Part shown: positions 1 through 9,897 of the stretch, in pieces | How the letters are laid out: each line of letters starts with the position of its first letter | Numbering within the stretch: position 1 is the first letter of the stretch | Notes under the pieces: model-generated | What the model was told of the DNA's origin: nothing | The model's input: only the letters and a program-made list of their open reading frames with translations | The model's database searches: none | Source of the DNA: Melioribacter sp051488665 | GTDB taxonomy: Bacteria > Bacteroidota > Ignavibacteria > Ignavibacteriales > Melioribacteraceae | Assembly: GCF_051488665.1 (NCBI RefSeq) | Contig: NZ_JBPSEG010000008.1 | Location: 1-64,000 of the forward strand | DNA: 64,000 nt | Reading direction: 5' to 3' | Position numbers and translations under genes: made by a program

Positions 1-1027
1 ATCTTCCGTCGATTTTTGTTGAACAGTAGTTACAACGTCCCTCCGTAAGTGAAATTTCAAGAATTGAGTGCCAATCCCTTTTAATAACCGCATTTCCGCA
101 TTCGGGACAGTAAGTCGTTTGTCCTTCGATGTTGTGAACGTTGCCCGTGTAACAATACTTTATTCCCATATTAAGCGCGATATTACGGGCATGAACGAGC
201 GTCGAAGGCGGAGTCGGAGGCTTGTTTCTCATTTTGAAATCCGGATGGAAAGCCGTAAAATGAAGCGGCACGCGGTCGCTCAGATTTTTTAATATCCACT
301 CGCACATTCTTTTAATCTCGTCTTCGGAGTCGTTTTCGCCCGGAATCAAAAGCGTCGTAATTTCGAACCAGACGTCTGTTTCGTTGTGAAGCCATTGCAG
401 CGTGTCGAGCACGGGTTGAAGATGCGAGAATGTAAGTTTATGATAAAATTCTTCCGTAAAAGCTTTCAAATCCACATTTGCCGCGTCGATGTATTGAAAA
501 ACTTCCTTGCGGGCTTCCTTGTCGATATATCCCGCCGTCACCATAACCGTTTTAATGTTCCGTTCGCGCGCAAGTCTCGAAATATCGATTACATACTCGC
601 CGAAAATTACCGGGTCGTTATATGTGAACGCTATCGAAGGCGTTTTGTATTTCAACGCGATATTTACCACGTCTTCGGGAGAAGCTTCAACGGAATTGAT
701 TGCGTCGAGTTTTGCTTTGCTTATCGACCAGTTTTGACAAAATTTGCAACCGAGATTGCAGCCGGCTGTGCCGAAACTGAGAATTTTACTGCCGGGCATA
801 AAATGAAACAGAGGTTTCTTTTCTATCGGATCGATGGCAAATCCGGTCGGATGTCCGTATCCGAGCGTATAAAGTTTGCCCTCGATATTTTGGCGGATGT
901 AGCAAAAGCCGGCTTGATTGTTTCCGATTGTGCAATAACGCGGACAGAGTGTACAGAGGATTTTGCCCTTATCGTTTAACGACCACCATCTGGCGGGTTT
1001 GTATTTTATGCCAGCCGCTCTATCCAT
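1..1027 (-). CDS. AmmeMemoRadiSam system radical SAM enzyme (3' end cut by window edge)
   Basis: Reading the minus strand from an ATG at 1027 gives an open frame of 342 codons that runs off the window at base 1, so only the C-terminus is missing. The radical SAM cluster motif CNLGCKFC (CxxxCxxC; Cys90, 94, 97) is plain. It is preceded by a CTLCPRYC cysteine cluster near residue 25 and followed by a C-terminal zinc-ribbon-like set (CPNC, then CNYC). This architecture is that of the radical SAM member of the AmmeMemoRadiSam set (PflA-like), usually encoded with Memo-like and AMMECR1 domain proteins; those partners are not visible here. The substrate is not known. It lies 68 bp from pyruvate kinase, in the same direction. 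The family call is firm; the function is open. Confidence 0.88.
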   Translation of the reverse strand, partial: MDRAAGIKYKPARWWSLNDKGKILCTLCPRYCTIGNNQAGFCYIRQNIEGKLYTLGYGHPTGFAIDPIEKKPLFHFMPGSKILSFGTAGCNLGCKFCQNWSISKAKLDAINSVEASPEDVVNIALKYKTPSIAFTYNDPVIFGEYVIDISRLARERNIKTVMVTAGYIDKEARKEVFQYIDAANVDLKAFTEEFYHKLTFSHLQPVLDTLQWLHNETDVWFEITTLLIPGENDSEDEIKRMCEWILKNLSDRVPLHFTAFHPDFKMRNKPPTPPSTLVHARNIALNMGIKYCYTGNVHNIEGQTTYCPECGNAVIKRDWHSILEISLTEGRCNYCSTKIDGR

Positions 1028-1095
1028 TTTTAATCTACTTTACCCCTTCTCTTTTTAAAAGAGCTTAATTCGGCTGGTAATATTTTTAATAAAAA

Positions 1096-2520
1096 TTATA
1101 CTATTGAATAACGGAGCCAACTGCGTCTACCGTCGGATAACGGTTGACCTGCGGCAAAAATAACCACATCGCCGTCTTTAATCAAGTTTTTTTCTTTAAG
1201 CAGCTTCATCGATTCCCTGATTGCGGAATCCTCGTCGCTGATATGCGAAAGATAAAAAGGTTTAATTCCCCAGTGGAGATTCAATGTGTTCAAAGTTTCG
1301 AACTTGTCCGAAATTGCAAAAATCGAGGCGTTCGGTCTGAATTTGGAAATGATATTTGCTTTCGAACCGAAATGGGTAAAAATTACAATTGCGGAGGCGT
1401 TCAGTTGATCCGAAATTTGCGTAATGCCTGCTCCGGTTGCGTCGACCATATTTTCGAAAATGTTTTCCGGTTTTTCGTATTTGGTTTTTTTCCTCATGCC
1501 CGGGTCGGCTTCGGTAGTCAGAAGAATTTCGTTCATAATTTTAACGGCTTCGACGGGAAATTTGCCAACCGAGGTCTCGCCGCTGAGCATTACTACGTCC
1601 GTGCCGTCCCAAACCGCATTTGCAATGTCGGAAGCTTCGGCTCGTGTGGGAACGGGATTATTAATCATCGATTCGAGCATTTGAGTGGCGGTAATAACGA
1701 GCTTTCCGGCTTCGTTGCATCTTCTGATAATCTTCTTCTGAATTACGGGTACGAGATGCGGTCCCAGTTCGACGCCGAGATCTCCCCTCGCAACCATAAT
1801 GCCGTCGGACTCTTTCAGGATTTCTTCGAAATTGTCGACCGCTTCCTGTTTTTCGATTTTTGCAATCAACGGAATTTTATAGCCTTTTTCGTTTAACCAT
1901 TTGCGCAAACCTCTTATATCTTCCGCCCGGCGCACGAATGAAAGAGCGATAAAATCTACCCGGTAGCGTAAAGCAAATTCGAGATTTTCATAGTCCTTTT
2001 TGGTTACCGAAGGAGTGCTCAGTTTCATGCCCGGCAGGTTCATTCCTTTACGGGGCTTTAATATACCTCCTTCGAGGATTTCGCAAACAAGTTTATTCTT
2101 CTTCTTTTCCGTAACTCTGAGTTTTATCAGTCCGTCGTCGATTAATATTGACTCGTCCTTTTTTGCGTCCTTGATCAAGTCTTTATAACTGGTGGAGATT
2201 ATTTCTTTTGTGCCGGGAATGTCGTCTGTAGTTATTTCGATTTTGGCGCCGGTTTTAATTTCAATTTCGGGCTCGGCAAGTTCTCCGATTCTAATTTTGG
2301 GTCCCTGTAAGTCGACTAAAATCGGAATTGGGAGGGATTTTTCGACGCAAATGCCGTGAATTAAATTGAACAGACGCGTGAAGTATTCTTTGTTTCCGTG
2401 CGAAAAGTTCAGACGAATACCGTCGGTTCCCGCGTCGATCAATTCTTCGAGCCGTTCTTTGGAATCGGAAGCCGGTCCGAGCGTGGCTAGTATTTTTGTC
2501 TTGGCAAATAGCGGTTTCAT
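1096..2520 (-). CDS. pyk: Pyruvate kinase
   Basis: Catalyses phosphoenolpyruvate + ADP to pyruvate + ATP, the last step of glycolysis, in the cytosol. The 474-residue length is normal for the bacterial enzyme. The N-terminus KTKILATLGPAS is the classic start of the TIM barrel. The active-site signature LIAKIEKQEAVDNF, the MVARGDLGVE loop and the TATQMLESM motif are all present, followed by the C-terminal alpha/beta regulatory domain (from about residue 350). The gene is read toward the radical SAM gene with 68 bp between. A phosphofructokinase lies elsewhere in the window (53.6 kb), so lower glycolysis is represented twice but not as an operon. Nothing is unusual in the sequence. Confidence 0.97.
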   Translation of the reverse strand: MKPLFAKTKILATLGPASDSKERLEELIDAGTDGIRLNFSHGNKEYFTRLFNLIHGICVEKSLPIPILVDLQGPKIRIGELAEPEIEIKTGAKIEITTDDIPGTKEIISTSYKDLIKDAKKDESILIDDGLIKLRVTEKKKNKLVCEILEGGILKPRKGMNLPGMKLSTPSVTKKDYENLEFALRYRVDFIALSFVRRAEDIRGLRKWLNEKGYKIPLIAKIEKQEAVDNFEEILKESDGIMVARGDLGVELGPHLVPVIQKKIIRRCNEAGKLVITATQMLESMINNPVPTRAEASDIANAVWDGTDVVMLSGETSVGKFPVEAVKIMNEILLTTEADPGMRKKTKYEKPENIFENMVDATGAGITQISDQLNASAIVIFTHFGSKANIISKFRPNASIFAISDKFETLNTLNLHWGIKPFYLSHISDEDSAIRESMKLLKEKNLIKDGDVVIFAAGQPLSDGRRSWLRYSIV

Positions 2521-2599
2521 TTAGTCAAAAGATTATTTTTGATTACGGCAAAAATAATACAATTAACGGAAAGAAATTAAAACGAAAGACGGAAAAACA

Positions 2600-5041
2600 T
2601 TATTTTTTTAGCTTTTTCCTGCTTTCCTGCTTAGACTTCTTTAACATCGATTCGAGTTCTTTTTCAACTTTGTTGAAAAGCGTGTTGAGTTCGTGCTTTC
2701 CGCTTTTAAGCGCGCTGCCGGCTTTTACTCCCGTCAGGATTTCTACCGCTTCTTCGACGGTTTTTACGGGATATATGTGAAACCGTTTTTCTTTGACAGC
2801 ATTTACGACTTCGTCTTTTAGCATCAGATCTTTTACGTTCTGGTGCGGAATTACTACTCCTTGAGAGCCGTTGAGCCCGCGTTTTTTACAGACGTCGAAA
2901 AATCCTTCGATTTTTTCGTTGACTCCGCCGATCGGCTGAACTTCGCCTTTTTGATTGACCGATCCTGTAATCGCCGTCGATTGCTTGACGGGAACGCCGG
3001 AAATAGCCGAAAGCAGAGCGCAGATTTCGGCTATCGACGCGCTGTCGCCGTCTATCATACTGTAGCCCTGTTCAAATACAAGACTTGCGCTGAAGGAAAG
3101 GTTCATGTTTCGTCCGAACTTTTCCCTGAAATAACCGGAAATAATCAGTACTGCTTTGTTGTGTGTTTTGCCGCTCAACCCCGCTTCTCTTTCCACATTA
3201 ATTATGCTGCCGTTGCCCAGAGATACCGAAGCGGTTATTCTTGTGGGCTTGCCGAATGAATAGGCTCCGACGTCGTAGACTGCGAGTCCGTTTACGGTTC
3301 CGACACGCGACCCTTCGGTATCGATTAAGATTGCGCCTTCTTCAATATACTCGGAAATTTTCGATTCGTACAATCCGTGGCGCTCTCTGTAAGAATTATA
3401 AGCCTGGTCGACGTGATAAGCGTTTACTATTTTGCTGCCGTTGTCTTTTGCCCAGAAGTCGGCTTCGCGTACGAGGTCGGCGATGTATGCAAATCGGGTC
3501 GTCAGTTTGTTCTTCTCGCCGGCGTAACGCGCTCCGTATTCGATAAGCCGCGCAATCGCTGTTTTATCGAATTCATAAAGCTTTTCGGTTTCGATTAATT
3601 TTTTAATCAGTCTGGCGTATTCGTTCAACGCGTTTTCGGAACGCTTCATTACGTTGTCGAATTCGGCTTTTATCTTGAAAATTTTATTGAAGTCGTCTTC
3701 GTAATACGACAGGGAAGAGTAGACGTAATTGTTGCCGATTAGAATTATTTTTGTGTCGATCTCAATCGGCTCGGGTTTAAGTATGGACGGCGAGAATTGA
3801 TAGACGTTAGCGAAGTCTTGAATCTCGAGTTTGCCGTAGAGCAGGGTTCTTTTTAGAGCTTTCCAAACACCGGGCTCGCCGAGAGCGTCGAGCGCATTTA
3901 TAACGAGAAATCCGCCGTTAGCCCTCAGGATCGATCCGGCTTTGATACGCGTAAAATCGGCATACCATCCGCCTCGTCCGTCGTTAATCTTTTCGATTGT
4001 GCCGAACAAATTAGTATACGTCGGCGTCGTTTCGATTATAACGGGCGCTGTTTTTGTAGTCGAATTATCGAGGATAATATTGACTTCGTATTCTTTGAGG
4101 TAATCGATAACCATCCCGTCTTCGGATTCTTCCTCAACGGGCTTTTGCCCTTTGAAAATTTCGACATTCAAAAGTATGTTTTCCGTCACCTGTTCCAGAT
4201 AGTGTTTAATCTTTCTGTCTTTATATTTCTTCTTCAAATCATCGATCGTAACCTTAACTATCGACGCGACCGACTCTGTCTCTAGTTGATTAATTTTTTC
4301 CTGATACGATTGAGTAAGTTTAAGGCTTTCTACGAAAACCTGCTGGAGTTCTTCCTGATAAGAAGAATATTTGCTTATGATTTCATTTGCTTTTTCGGAA
4401 GAGATTTTGCCTTCCCGGACGAATTCCTGTATCTGCTGGACGAATACCGGGTTGCCGTCTATTAAAGCGAGAATTTCCGGGCGTACCATTTCGCCCGACT
4501 TAACTTCGCCGAGCGTGAAATTATCTTTTCTCAATTTTTCTTCGAATCCGGTCATAATAGAACGCTGCTTTTTGCCGTATTCGGAAAGGAGCTGCTTTTT
4601 GCGGCTGACGAACGGATCGGAATTCAATACCTGGGGAATCCTCTCCTGCAGAAATCGAATCGACCTTCTCAAATCTTTTCGGAATTTTTTAGCCTGACCG
4701 GCGCGGAATTTGAGCAATATCGGTCTGTCGACGTCTTTGAAATTATTTACATACGCATAATCGTAGAGATCTCCGTTGCCTGACGGTGCAATCGACTCGA
4801 GCATTTTTTTTATTGTAGTAAGTTTTCCTGTGCCGGAAAGTCCTGTTACGAATACATTGTAACCGGGACTGCGGAGTTCAACGCCGATTTTCAGAGCTTT
4901 CAACGCCCGTTCCTGTCCCACAATGCCTTCGATCGGTTTCAGGCTTTCCGTGTTTTCGAATTCGAAAACGGAAGTATCGCATGTCCATTTGAGTTCCGAA
5001 GGGGAAAGTTCTTTGTGACGAGGGGCTTTTTTAAGAGGCAT
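2600..5041 (-). CDS. LonB-like ATP-dependent protease (AAA + Lon S16 domain, YcbZ/LonH type)
   Basis: An 813-residue ATP-dependent protease of the type found as YcbZ/LonH in proteobacteria, lacking the N-terminal substrate domain of classical LonA. A Walker A motif (GLSGTGKLT, about 67-75) lies near the N-terminus. A long helical insertion (about 130-290) follows, then the rest of the AAA module with FLVINALDALGEPGVWKAL. The proteolytic domain has catalytic Ser667 in GDSAS and Lys710 in NEKIEG, the 43-residue spacing of E. coli Lon S679/K722, so it should be active. The basic, lysine-rich C-terminal tail (about 790-813) is unusual. It is divergent from lgt across about 106 bp. The upstream region contains a weak TTTG-N19-TAAATTCG promoter-like element on the minus strand. 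Confidence 0.92.
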   Translation of the reverse strand: MPLKKAPRHKELSPSELKWTCDTSVFEFENTESLKPIEGIVGQERALKALKIGVELRSPGYNVFVTGLSGTGKLTTIKKMLESIAPSGNGDLYDYAYVNNFKDVDRPILLKFRAGQAKKFRKDLRRSIRFLQERIPQVLNSDPFVSRKKQLLSEYGKKQRSIMTGFEEKLRKDNFTLGEVKSGEMVRPEILALIDGNPVFVQQIQEFVREGKISSEKANEIISKYSSYQEELQQVFVESLKLTQSYQEKINQLETESVASIVKVTIDDLKKKYKDRKIKHYLEQVTENILLNVEIFKGQKPVEEESEDGMVIDYLKEYEVNIILDNSTTKTAPVIIETTPTYTNLFGTIEKINDGRGGWYADFTRIKAGSILRANGGFLVINALDALGEPGVWKALKRTLLYGKLEIQDFANVYQFSPSILKPEPIEIDTKIILIGNNYVYSSLSYYEDDFNKIFKIKAEFDNVMKRSENALNEYARLIKKLIETEKLYEFDKTAIARLIEYGARYAGEKNKLTTRFAYIADLVREADFWAKDNGSKIVNAYHVDQAYNSYRERHGLYESKISEYIEEGAILIDTEGSRVGTVNGLAVYDVGAYSFGKPTRITASVSLGNGSIINVEREAGLSGKTHNKAVLIISGYFREKFGRNMNLSFSASLVFEQGYSMIDGDSASIAEICALLSAISGVPVKQSTAITGSVNQKGEVQPIGGVNEKIEGFFDVCKKRGLNGSQGVVIPHQNVKDLMLKDEVVNAVKEKRFHIYPVKTVEEAVEILTGVKAGSALKSGKHELNTLFNKVEKELESMLKKSKQESRKKLKK

Positions 5042-5147
5042 AATAAATCCTGTACGAATTTAACGGATAGTTTAAAATAAACAAAAAAGATTTAAGTTAG
5101 GCTTCTATTCTTAATTTTATTAAATTTTAGGTGAACAATTTGAGGCA

Positions 5148-5948
5148 ATGTTGATTTACTGGGACGTCAATCCTGAAATATTCAAACTCGGACCCTTCTC
5201 GATACGATGGTACGGACTGTTGTTTGCGCTCGGGTTCATTATCGGATTTCAGATAATGTCGCATATCTTCCGTAAGGAAGGCAAAAACGAAAACGACCTT
5301 AATGATTTGCTCTGGTATATGATTCTCGGCACTGTTATCGGAGCTCGTCTCGGTCATTGCCTGTTTTATAATCCTTCTTATTATCTCTCCAATCCGCTCG
5401 AAATTTTGCAGGTCTGGAAAGGAGGACTCGCAAGTCACGGCGCGGCTATCGGCATTCTTACGGCTATTTATTTGTTTACAAGAAAGTACGGAAACTATTC
5501 GTTTCTCTGGTTGATGGACAGACTCGTTATTACCGTTGCTTTGGGCGGCTCGTTCATCAGACTGGGCAATCTTTTCAATTCCGAAATTATCGGAGTGCCA
5601 ACGGGCGGCGACTGGGGATTTGTTTTTACGCATGTCGACAGTTTGCCCCGACATCCCGCTCAATTGTACGAATCGATTGCTTATTTTCTCGTGTTTGTTT
5701 TTCTTTTTACTTATTACAAAAAGAAAAACGGAAATTTCAAAGAAGGTCTTCTCTTCGGGTATTTTTTGATTCTTGTTTTTACGTTCCGGTTCTTCGTCGA
5801 ATTCGTTAAAGAAAATCAGACTTATTTCGAAGAAGGAATGGTACTCAATATGGGGCAAATTTTGAGCATTCCGTTAATTATTGCGGGAATTTATTTTCTT
5901 ACAAGAAAGAACTCCAAATCCATCAAAATTAACCGACGCAATTCCTGA
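5148..5948 (+). CDS. lgt: Prolipoprotein diacylglyceryl transferase
   Basis: Transfers diacylglycerol from phosphatidylglycerol to the lipobox cysteine of prolipoproteins in the inner membrane, the first step of lipoprotein maturation. The 266-residue sequence has the expected seven hydrophobic segments. It carries the Lgt signature region GGSFIRLGNLFNSEIIG (about 137-153), the IRWYGL motif at the N-terminus and HPAQLYES near residue 168. It leads a tight same-strand group: the stop is 10 bp before the TolB-like gene, which is followed by a short unknown gene and an rRNA methyltransferase. Lipoproteins that would be substrates in this window include those at 32018 and 47220. Confidence 0.97.
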   Translation: MLIYWDVNPEIFKLGPFSIRWYGLLFALGFIIGFQIMSHIFRKEGKNENDLNDLLWYMILGTVIGARLGHCLFYNPSYYLSNPLEILQVWKGGLASHGAAIGILTAIYLFTRKYGNYSFLWLMDRLVITVALGGSFIRLGNLFNSEIIGVPTGGDWGFVFTHVDSLPRHPAQLYESIAYFLVFVFLFTYYKKKNGNFKEGLLFGYFLILVFTFRFFVEFVKENQTYFEEGMVLNMGQILSIPLIIAGIYFLTRKNSKSIKINRRNS

Positions 5949-5958
5949 AAGGAATAAA

Positions 5959-7086
5959 ATGAAAAAAATATTTGTCTTAATAAATCTGCTGTTAATCGCT
6001 TCGTTGATTACCGCACAGGAATATGATCCTTCCGCGGACACGCTCCGTTTCGAAGGCGAATATCATCTCAGAAACATTCGCCAATTGACTTTCGGGGGCA
6101 ACAACGCCGAAGCTTACTGGAGCTTCGATAATAAAGAACTCGTATTTCAAAGCGACTGGGAAAAAATCAATTCGCAGGGCTGCGACCAGATTTTCAAAAT
6201 AAAAGCCGACGGCAGCGCTTATAAAGACGGTGAAAGATATAAATTGATTTCTACGGGAAAAGGAAGAACGACGTGCAGCTATTTTCTTAAAGACGGCAGA
6301 ATAATTTATGCCTCGACGCACGCAGCAGACACGCTTTGTCCGGAATCGAAAATGTTTGCCGCGGGCAGATACGTCTGGCTGATTTACGATACATATGATA
6401 TTTACGTTGCGGGTCCCGACGGCAGCGACACAAAGTTACTGATAGGAGGAAAAGGTTATGACGCCGAGGCAACCGTTTCGCCAGACGGGAAATATGTTGT
6501 CTTTACTTCCACTCGCTCGGGCGATCTGGAATTGTGGCGTTACGAAATCGAAACCGGCGAGCTGCTTCAACTTACCGACCGGCTCGGTTACGACGGCGGA
6601 GCATTCTTTTCGCCGGACTCCAGATCGATTGTCTGGCGCGCAAGCCGTCCGAAAGGCGAAGAAGCTGAGGTTTACAAGCAGCTTTTGAAAGAAGGTTACG
6701 TTGAGCCGAAAGCCCTCAATATCTACATATCGGATATCGACGGTAATAACGTTCGGCAGGTAACAGAACTGCCTGGCGCCAACTGGGCTCCGTTTTTTCA
6801 TCCCGACGGAAAAAAGATTTTATTTTCTTCGAATCATCATTCACTCGACAAAGGCGGCAGAGTGTTCGACATCTTTATGATTAACATAGACGGAACGGGA
6901 CTTGAAAAAATTACAAATTCCGGAACGTTCGACGCATTCCCGATGTTTTCCTTCGACGGAAAAAAATTCGTCTTTTGTTCCAACAGAAACGCCGACAGGA
7001 AACCGTCGAGGGACACTAATGTTTTTATAGCCGACTGGGTCGAAAATCCGGATGAACGCGACACAGGCTTCAAAGCGGTAAAATAA
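5959..7086 (+). CDS. TolB-like beta-propeller protein, exported
   Basis: The ATG at 5959 is preferred over an upstream in-frame start because it follows a GAAAGGA ribosome site and opens a clear signal peptide (MKKIFVLINLLLIASLITAQ). The mature protein of about 355 residues is made of WD40/PD40-like repeats of the TolB type. Recurrent motifs are YWSFDNKELVFQS, ATVSPDGKYVVFTSTRSGDLELW, FFSPDSRSIVW, FFHPDGKKILFSS and MFSFDGKKFVFCSNRN. Such proteins form periplasmic or secreted beta-propellers; unlike true TolB there is no sign of the Tol-Pal neighbours, so the partner is unknown. It sits 10 bp after lgt and 2 bp before the next gene, implying cotranscription. Confidence 0.85.
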   Translation: MKKIFVLINLLLIASLITAQEYDPSADTLRFEGEYHLRNIRQLTFGGNNAEAYWSFDNKELVFQSDWEKINSQGCDQIFKIKADGSAYKDGERYKLISTGKGRTTCSYFLKDGRIIYASTHAADTLCPESKMFAAGRYVWLIYDTYDIYVAGPDGSDTKLLIGGKGYDAEATVSPDGKYVVFTSTRSGDLELWRYEIETGELLQLTDRLGYDGGAFFSPDSRSIVWRASRPKGEEAEVYKQLLKEGYVEPKALNIYISDIDGNNVRQVTELPGANWAPFFHPDGKKILFSSNHHSLDKGGRVFDIFMINIDGTGLEKITNSGTFDAFPMFSFDGKKFVFCSNRNADRKPSRDTNVFIADWVENPDERDTGFKAVK

Positions 7087-7088
7087 AT

Positions 7089-7514
7089 ATGAACGAAAAA
7101 GAATTTATTGCCGTACGAATCGAGCAGTTGAAACAATCGATGCGTTATTTCCCGATCGATTTTATAACGGAAGTCGATACGGAATTGCTCGAAATGCCTC
7201 GCTGCAATTTATTGATGGCTCCGCCTCTTTTCGATACATTCGAACTCGTAGACGAAAAAGGCAACGTCCATTTTCATACCGACAACGTATACAAGGCAAA
7301 ATATATAATCTATGCCAATTCGAAAAAACCGAATACTATCGTAATACCGAAAAATACCGATGAAATTGAACTCGCAGTAAAACAGTACGAAGCCTATCTC
7401 GATAGTCTTCTCCGGGAAATCGAACGGGATTACAAAAAGGAATTTCCCGAATCCAAAAATCACGCAGCCGTTACAAACAGAATATTCAACTCGCTCAATC
7501 TAATCAGGCTTTGA
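7089..7514 (+). CDS. Conserved-looking small protein of unknown function
   Basis: A 141-residue soluble, acidic protein with no signal peptide, membrane segment or motif that I recognise. It starts with ATG 2 bp after the TolB-like stop. Its TGA stop overlaps the region just before the TTG start of the following methyltransferase, so it is clearly inside the operon. Codon use matches its neighbours, which supports a real gene. The middle (about 50-95) reads like alternating beta strands and the rest is helical. The function cannot be assigned from sequence; position suggests only coexpression with an rRNA methyltransferase. Confidence 0.75.
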   Translation: MNEKEFIAVRIEQLKQSMRYFPIDFITEVDTELLEMPRCNLLMAPPLFDTFELVDEKGNVHFHTDNVYKAKYIIYANSKKPNTIVIPKNTDEIELAVKQYEAYLDSLLREIERDYKKEFPESKNHAAVTNRIFNSLNLIRL

Positions 7515-7515
7515 T

Positions 7516-8946
7516 TTGATAGAATTAGGAAAGAACATAACCGGATATCTTCGGGAGAATTTCGGCGACGAATATCTGAGTCGTTTCGTCGAATTCTATA
7601 ATTCCGAACCTAAGACTTATATCCGTATTTCGCCTCGCAGCGACAAACAAAAATTGTTCGAATCGTTAGCCCGTTACGGAATCGAACTCCGGAGCGTTGA
7701 AGGAATTGCAAACGCTTTTGAAGTAATCAGGGGGAAAGATATCGTAGGTAAAACAATCGATTACATCCTCGGCGCATATTATATTCAAAGCCTTTCGTCA
7801 ATGCTGCCGGCGCTAGTTCTGAATCCGGATGCAAATCATAAAACGCTCGATCTATGCGCCGCGCCCGGTTCTAAAACAACGCAACTTTCGGAATTGATGG
7901 GCAACCGGGGAACTCTGGTTTCCAACGACATATCGCTCGACCGTCTGCGAGTATTGATGTATAATATCGATAAAATGAACGTTGTCAACGCCGGCGTATT
8001 AAACAAAAAAGGAGAACTGCTGAGCGGCTTTTTCGACGAATATTTCGACAGGATATTAGTCGACGCGCCCTGCAGCGCTCTCGGAATTGTTCAAAAAAAG
8101 GGCGAGGTAAGCAACTGGTGGAACGCGAACAAAGTTAACGGCATCGCCGAAATTCAGTACAAATTGCTCGTAAGCGGAATTCGTATGTTAAAGGTCGGGG
8201 GCGAACTGGTCTATTCCACCTGCACTCTCACTCTGGAAGAAAACGAATTTGTTCTGAATAAAATACTCGAAAAATATCCCGTTGAATTGGTCGATGTCGA
8301 ATTGCCGGTCGAAAGCAGGGACGCATTTACCGAAATCAACGGAGTTAAATTGAATGCCGGTATATCGAAAGCAAAAAGAATTGTTCCGTGGGAAGCCGGC
8401 TCGGAAGGATTTTTTGTCGCAAAACTGGTTAAGACCGATAAAACCGATAAAAGAAACGCCGACAAGTCGCGCCTCAAAAACGACATTAAATTATTGAACG
8501 CAGATTCGCGCGATATTAAAAATTACTTGTCCGAAATATCGGATTATTACGGTATCGACAAATCGGTATTCTATAACTATCGTTATATACAAAGGAGTAA
8601 AGACATCTATTTCGTCGATGTCAATTGGGATTCGATCCACACGGGATTGTTCAATCGCATCGGTTCGAAGTTCGGCGCAGTCGACAAAAAAAACAAAGTT
8701 CAACTTCACATGCTTGCCGCTCAAATCTTCGGTAGATACGCTGCGAAAAACAGAGCGGAACTTAAAAATAAAACCGAACTGGAAAGCTATTTCAGAGGCG
8801 GCGTCATAAAAAGACCCTTCGATTCAAAAGGGCAAAAATTAGTTTTTTATGAAGATAAAATACTCGGCGCGGCGGTCGCTTCTTCCGAAGGTTTGAAAAG
8901 TCAATTCCCGAGAGCCTTCAGAACGCAGGAAATCGTTATACCTTGA
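7516..8946 (+). CDS. rRNA (cytosine-C5)-methyltransferase, RsmF/NOL1-NOP2-sun family with PUA-like tail
   Basis: SAM-dependent m5C methyltransferase acting on rRNA. The SAM loop LDLCAAPGSKTTQL is at 111-124. The two catalytic cysteines are Cys186 in DAPCSALG (motif IV) and Cys236 in YSTCTLTLEENE (motif VI). The C-terminal domain (about 325-476) ends in DKILGAAVASSEGLKSQFPR, typical of the RsmF PUA-like RNA-binding extension. The start is TTG at 7516, one base after the previous stop, so translation is probably coupled. The basic linker near 305-320 (KTDKTDKRNADKSRLKN) is low-complexity. Full length at 476 residues. RsmF (C1407 of 16S rRNA) is the closest model, but target specificity is inferred. 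Confidence 0.92.
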   Translation: MIELGKNITGYLRENFGDEYLSRFVEFYNSEPKTYIRISPRSDKQKLFESLARYGIELRSVEGIANAFEVIRGKDIVGKTIDYILGAYYIQSLSSMLPALVLNPDANHKTLDLCAAPGSKTTQLSELMGNRGTLVSNDISLDRLRVLMYNIDKMNVVNAGVLNKKGELLSGFFDEYFDRILVDAPCSALGIVQKKGEVSNWWNANKVNGIAEIQYKLLVSGIRMLKVGGELVYSTCTLTLEENEFVLNKILEKYPVELVDVELPVESRDAFTEINGVKLNAGISKAKRIVPWEAGSEGFFVAKLVKTDKTDKRNADKSRLKNDIKLLNADSRDIKNYLSEISDYYGIDKSVFYNYRYIQRSKDIYFVDVNWDSIHTGLFNRIGSKFGAVDKKNKVQLHMLAAQIFGRYAAKNRAELKNKTELESYFRGGVIKRPFDSKGQKLVFYEDKILGAAVASSEGLKSQFPRAFRTQEIVIP

Positions 8947-8955
8947 TTTTGGCGC

Positions 8956-9897
8956 TCACCGGATTATAAGACCGTCTTTGTTCTTTTTCAATTCTGACGG
9001 AATGACGTTCAGTATTTCTTCTTTGAGCGCGTCGAGGAGGTGTTTTTTAATAAATGTGTTTGAATAAACGAATCCGATTTCTCTTTTGGGTACGGGCTTG
9101 ACGAACTCTTTTATCTGTTTTAATTTTTTTCTGTCTTTTATATACTGTAAAGAAAGAAAGGGCAGTAAAGTCATACCGAAGTTCTGTTCGACCAATTTGA
9201 TCAAAGTGTCGAGATTGCCGCTTTCGAAAACCACTTTAGATCCTTTCGAAACCCAGTCGCTATCGTCCGTTTTACAAACCGAAAGCGTTTGTTCCCTCAG
9301 GCAATGTCCTTCTTTTAAAAGGAGGAAATCGCTTACGCTCAGGTCGTTTTGATTAAGTTTGTTTTTCTTAATCAGTTTATGTTCCGGAGGCAGAAAAGCA
9401 ACGAACGGCTCGTAGTAGAGCGTTTCGGTTATTAGATTTCCGTTTGAAGATCGGAGCGCTATAATACCGATGTCGAAATCCCCCTTGTTGATGCCGTTAA
9501 TAATTTCGTCAGTTGTAACTTCGTCGATTACCAGTTCTACTTCCGGATAATTTTTGATAAAATTACTCAAGAACATCGGCAGCAGATACGACGAAACAGT
9601 GGGAATTATCGCTACTTTGAGCGTTCCGGAAAATACGCCTTTCTCGACTTGCAGCAAGATGTTTATCTTATCCCTTTCTTTCAAAATTTGTTTTGCCTGG
9701 TCAATTATTTTTTTTCCGATTTCGGTCGGAGTTATCGGGTGTTTGTCGCGTTTGAAAATAATTACGCCGAGTTCTTCTTCGAGCTTTTGGATTTGCATGC
9801 TGAGAGTCGGCTGCGTTACGTAACAGTTTTGAGCGGCTTCCGAAAAGCTGCCGTATTTTTCGACCGCTATCAAATATTCGAGCTGTATTAATGTCAT
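8956..9897 (-). CDS. oxyR: Hydrogen-peroxide-sensing LysR-type regulator OxyR
   Basis: A 313-residue LysR-type regulator. An N-terminal winged helix (MTLIQLEYLIAVEKYGSFSEAA..., about 1-60) is followed by the LysR substrate-binding fold. The redox loop EGHCLREQTLSVC places two cysteines at positions 199 and 208, exactly the disulfide pair of E. coli OxyR. The protein should therefore sense peroxide by forming a Cys199-Cys208 disulfide. It is transcribed divergently from katG, its classic target, across a 193-bp spacer, and converges on the methyltransferase with a 9-bp gap. Family and sensing mechanism are strongly supported; targets beyond katG are unknown. Confidence 0.96.
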   Translation of the reverse strand: MTLIQLEYLIAVEKYGSFSEAAQNCYVTQPTLSMQIQKLEEELGVIIFKRDKHPITPTEIGKKIIDQAKQILKERDKINILLQVEKGVFSGTLKVAIIPTVSSYLLPMFLSNFIKNYPEVELVIDEVTTDEIINGINKGDFDIGIIALRSSNGNLITETLYYEPFVAFLPPEHKLIKKNKLNQNDLSVSDFLLLKEGHCLREQTLSVCKTDDSDWVSKGSKVVFESGNLDTLIKLVEQNFGMTLLPFLSLQYIKDRKKLKQIKEFVKPVPKREIGFVYSNTFIKKHLLDALKEEILNVIPSELKKNKDGLIIR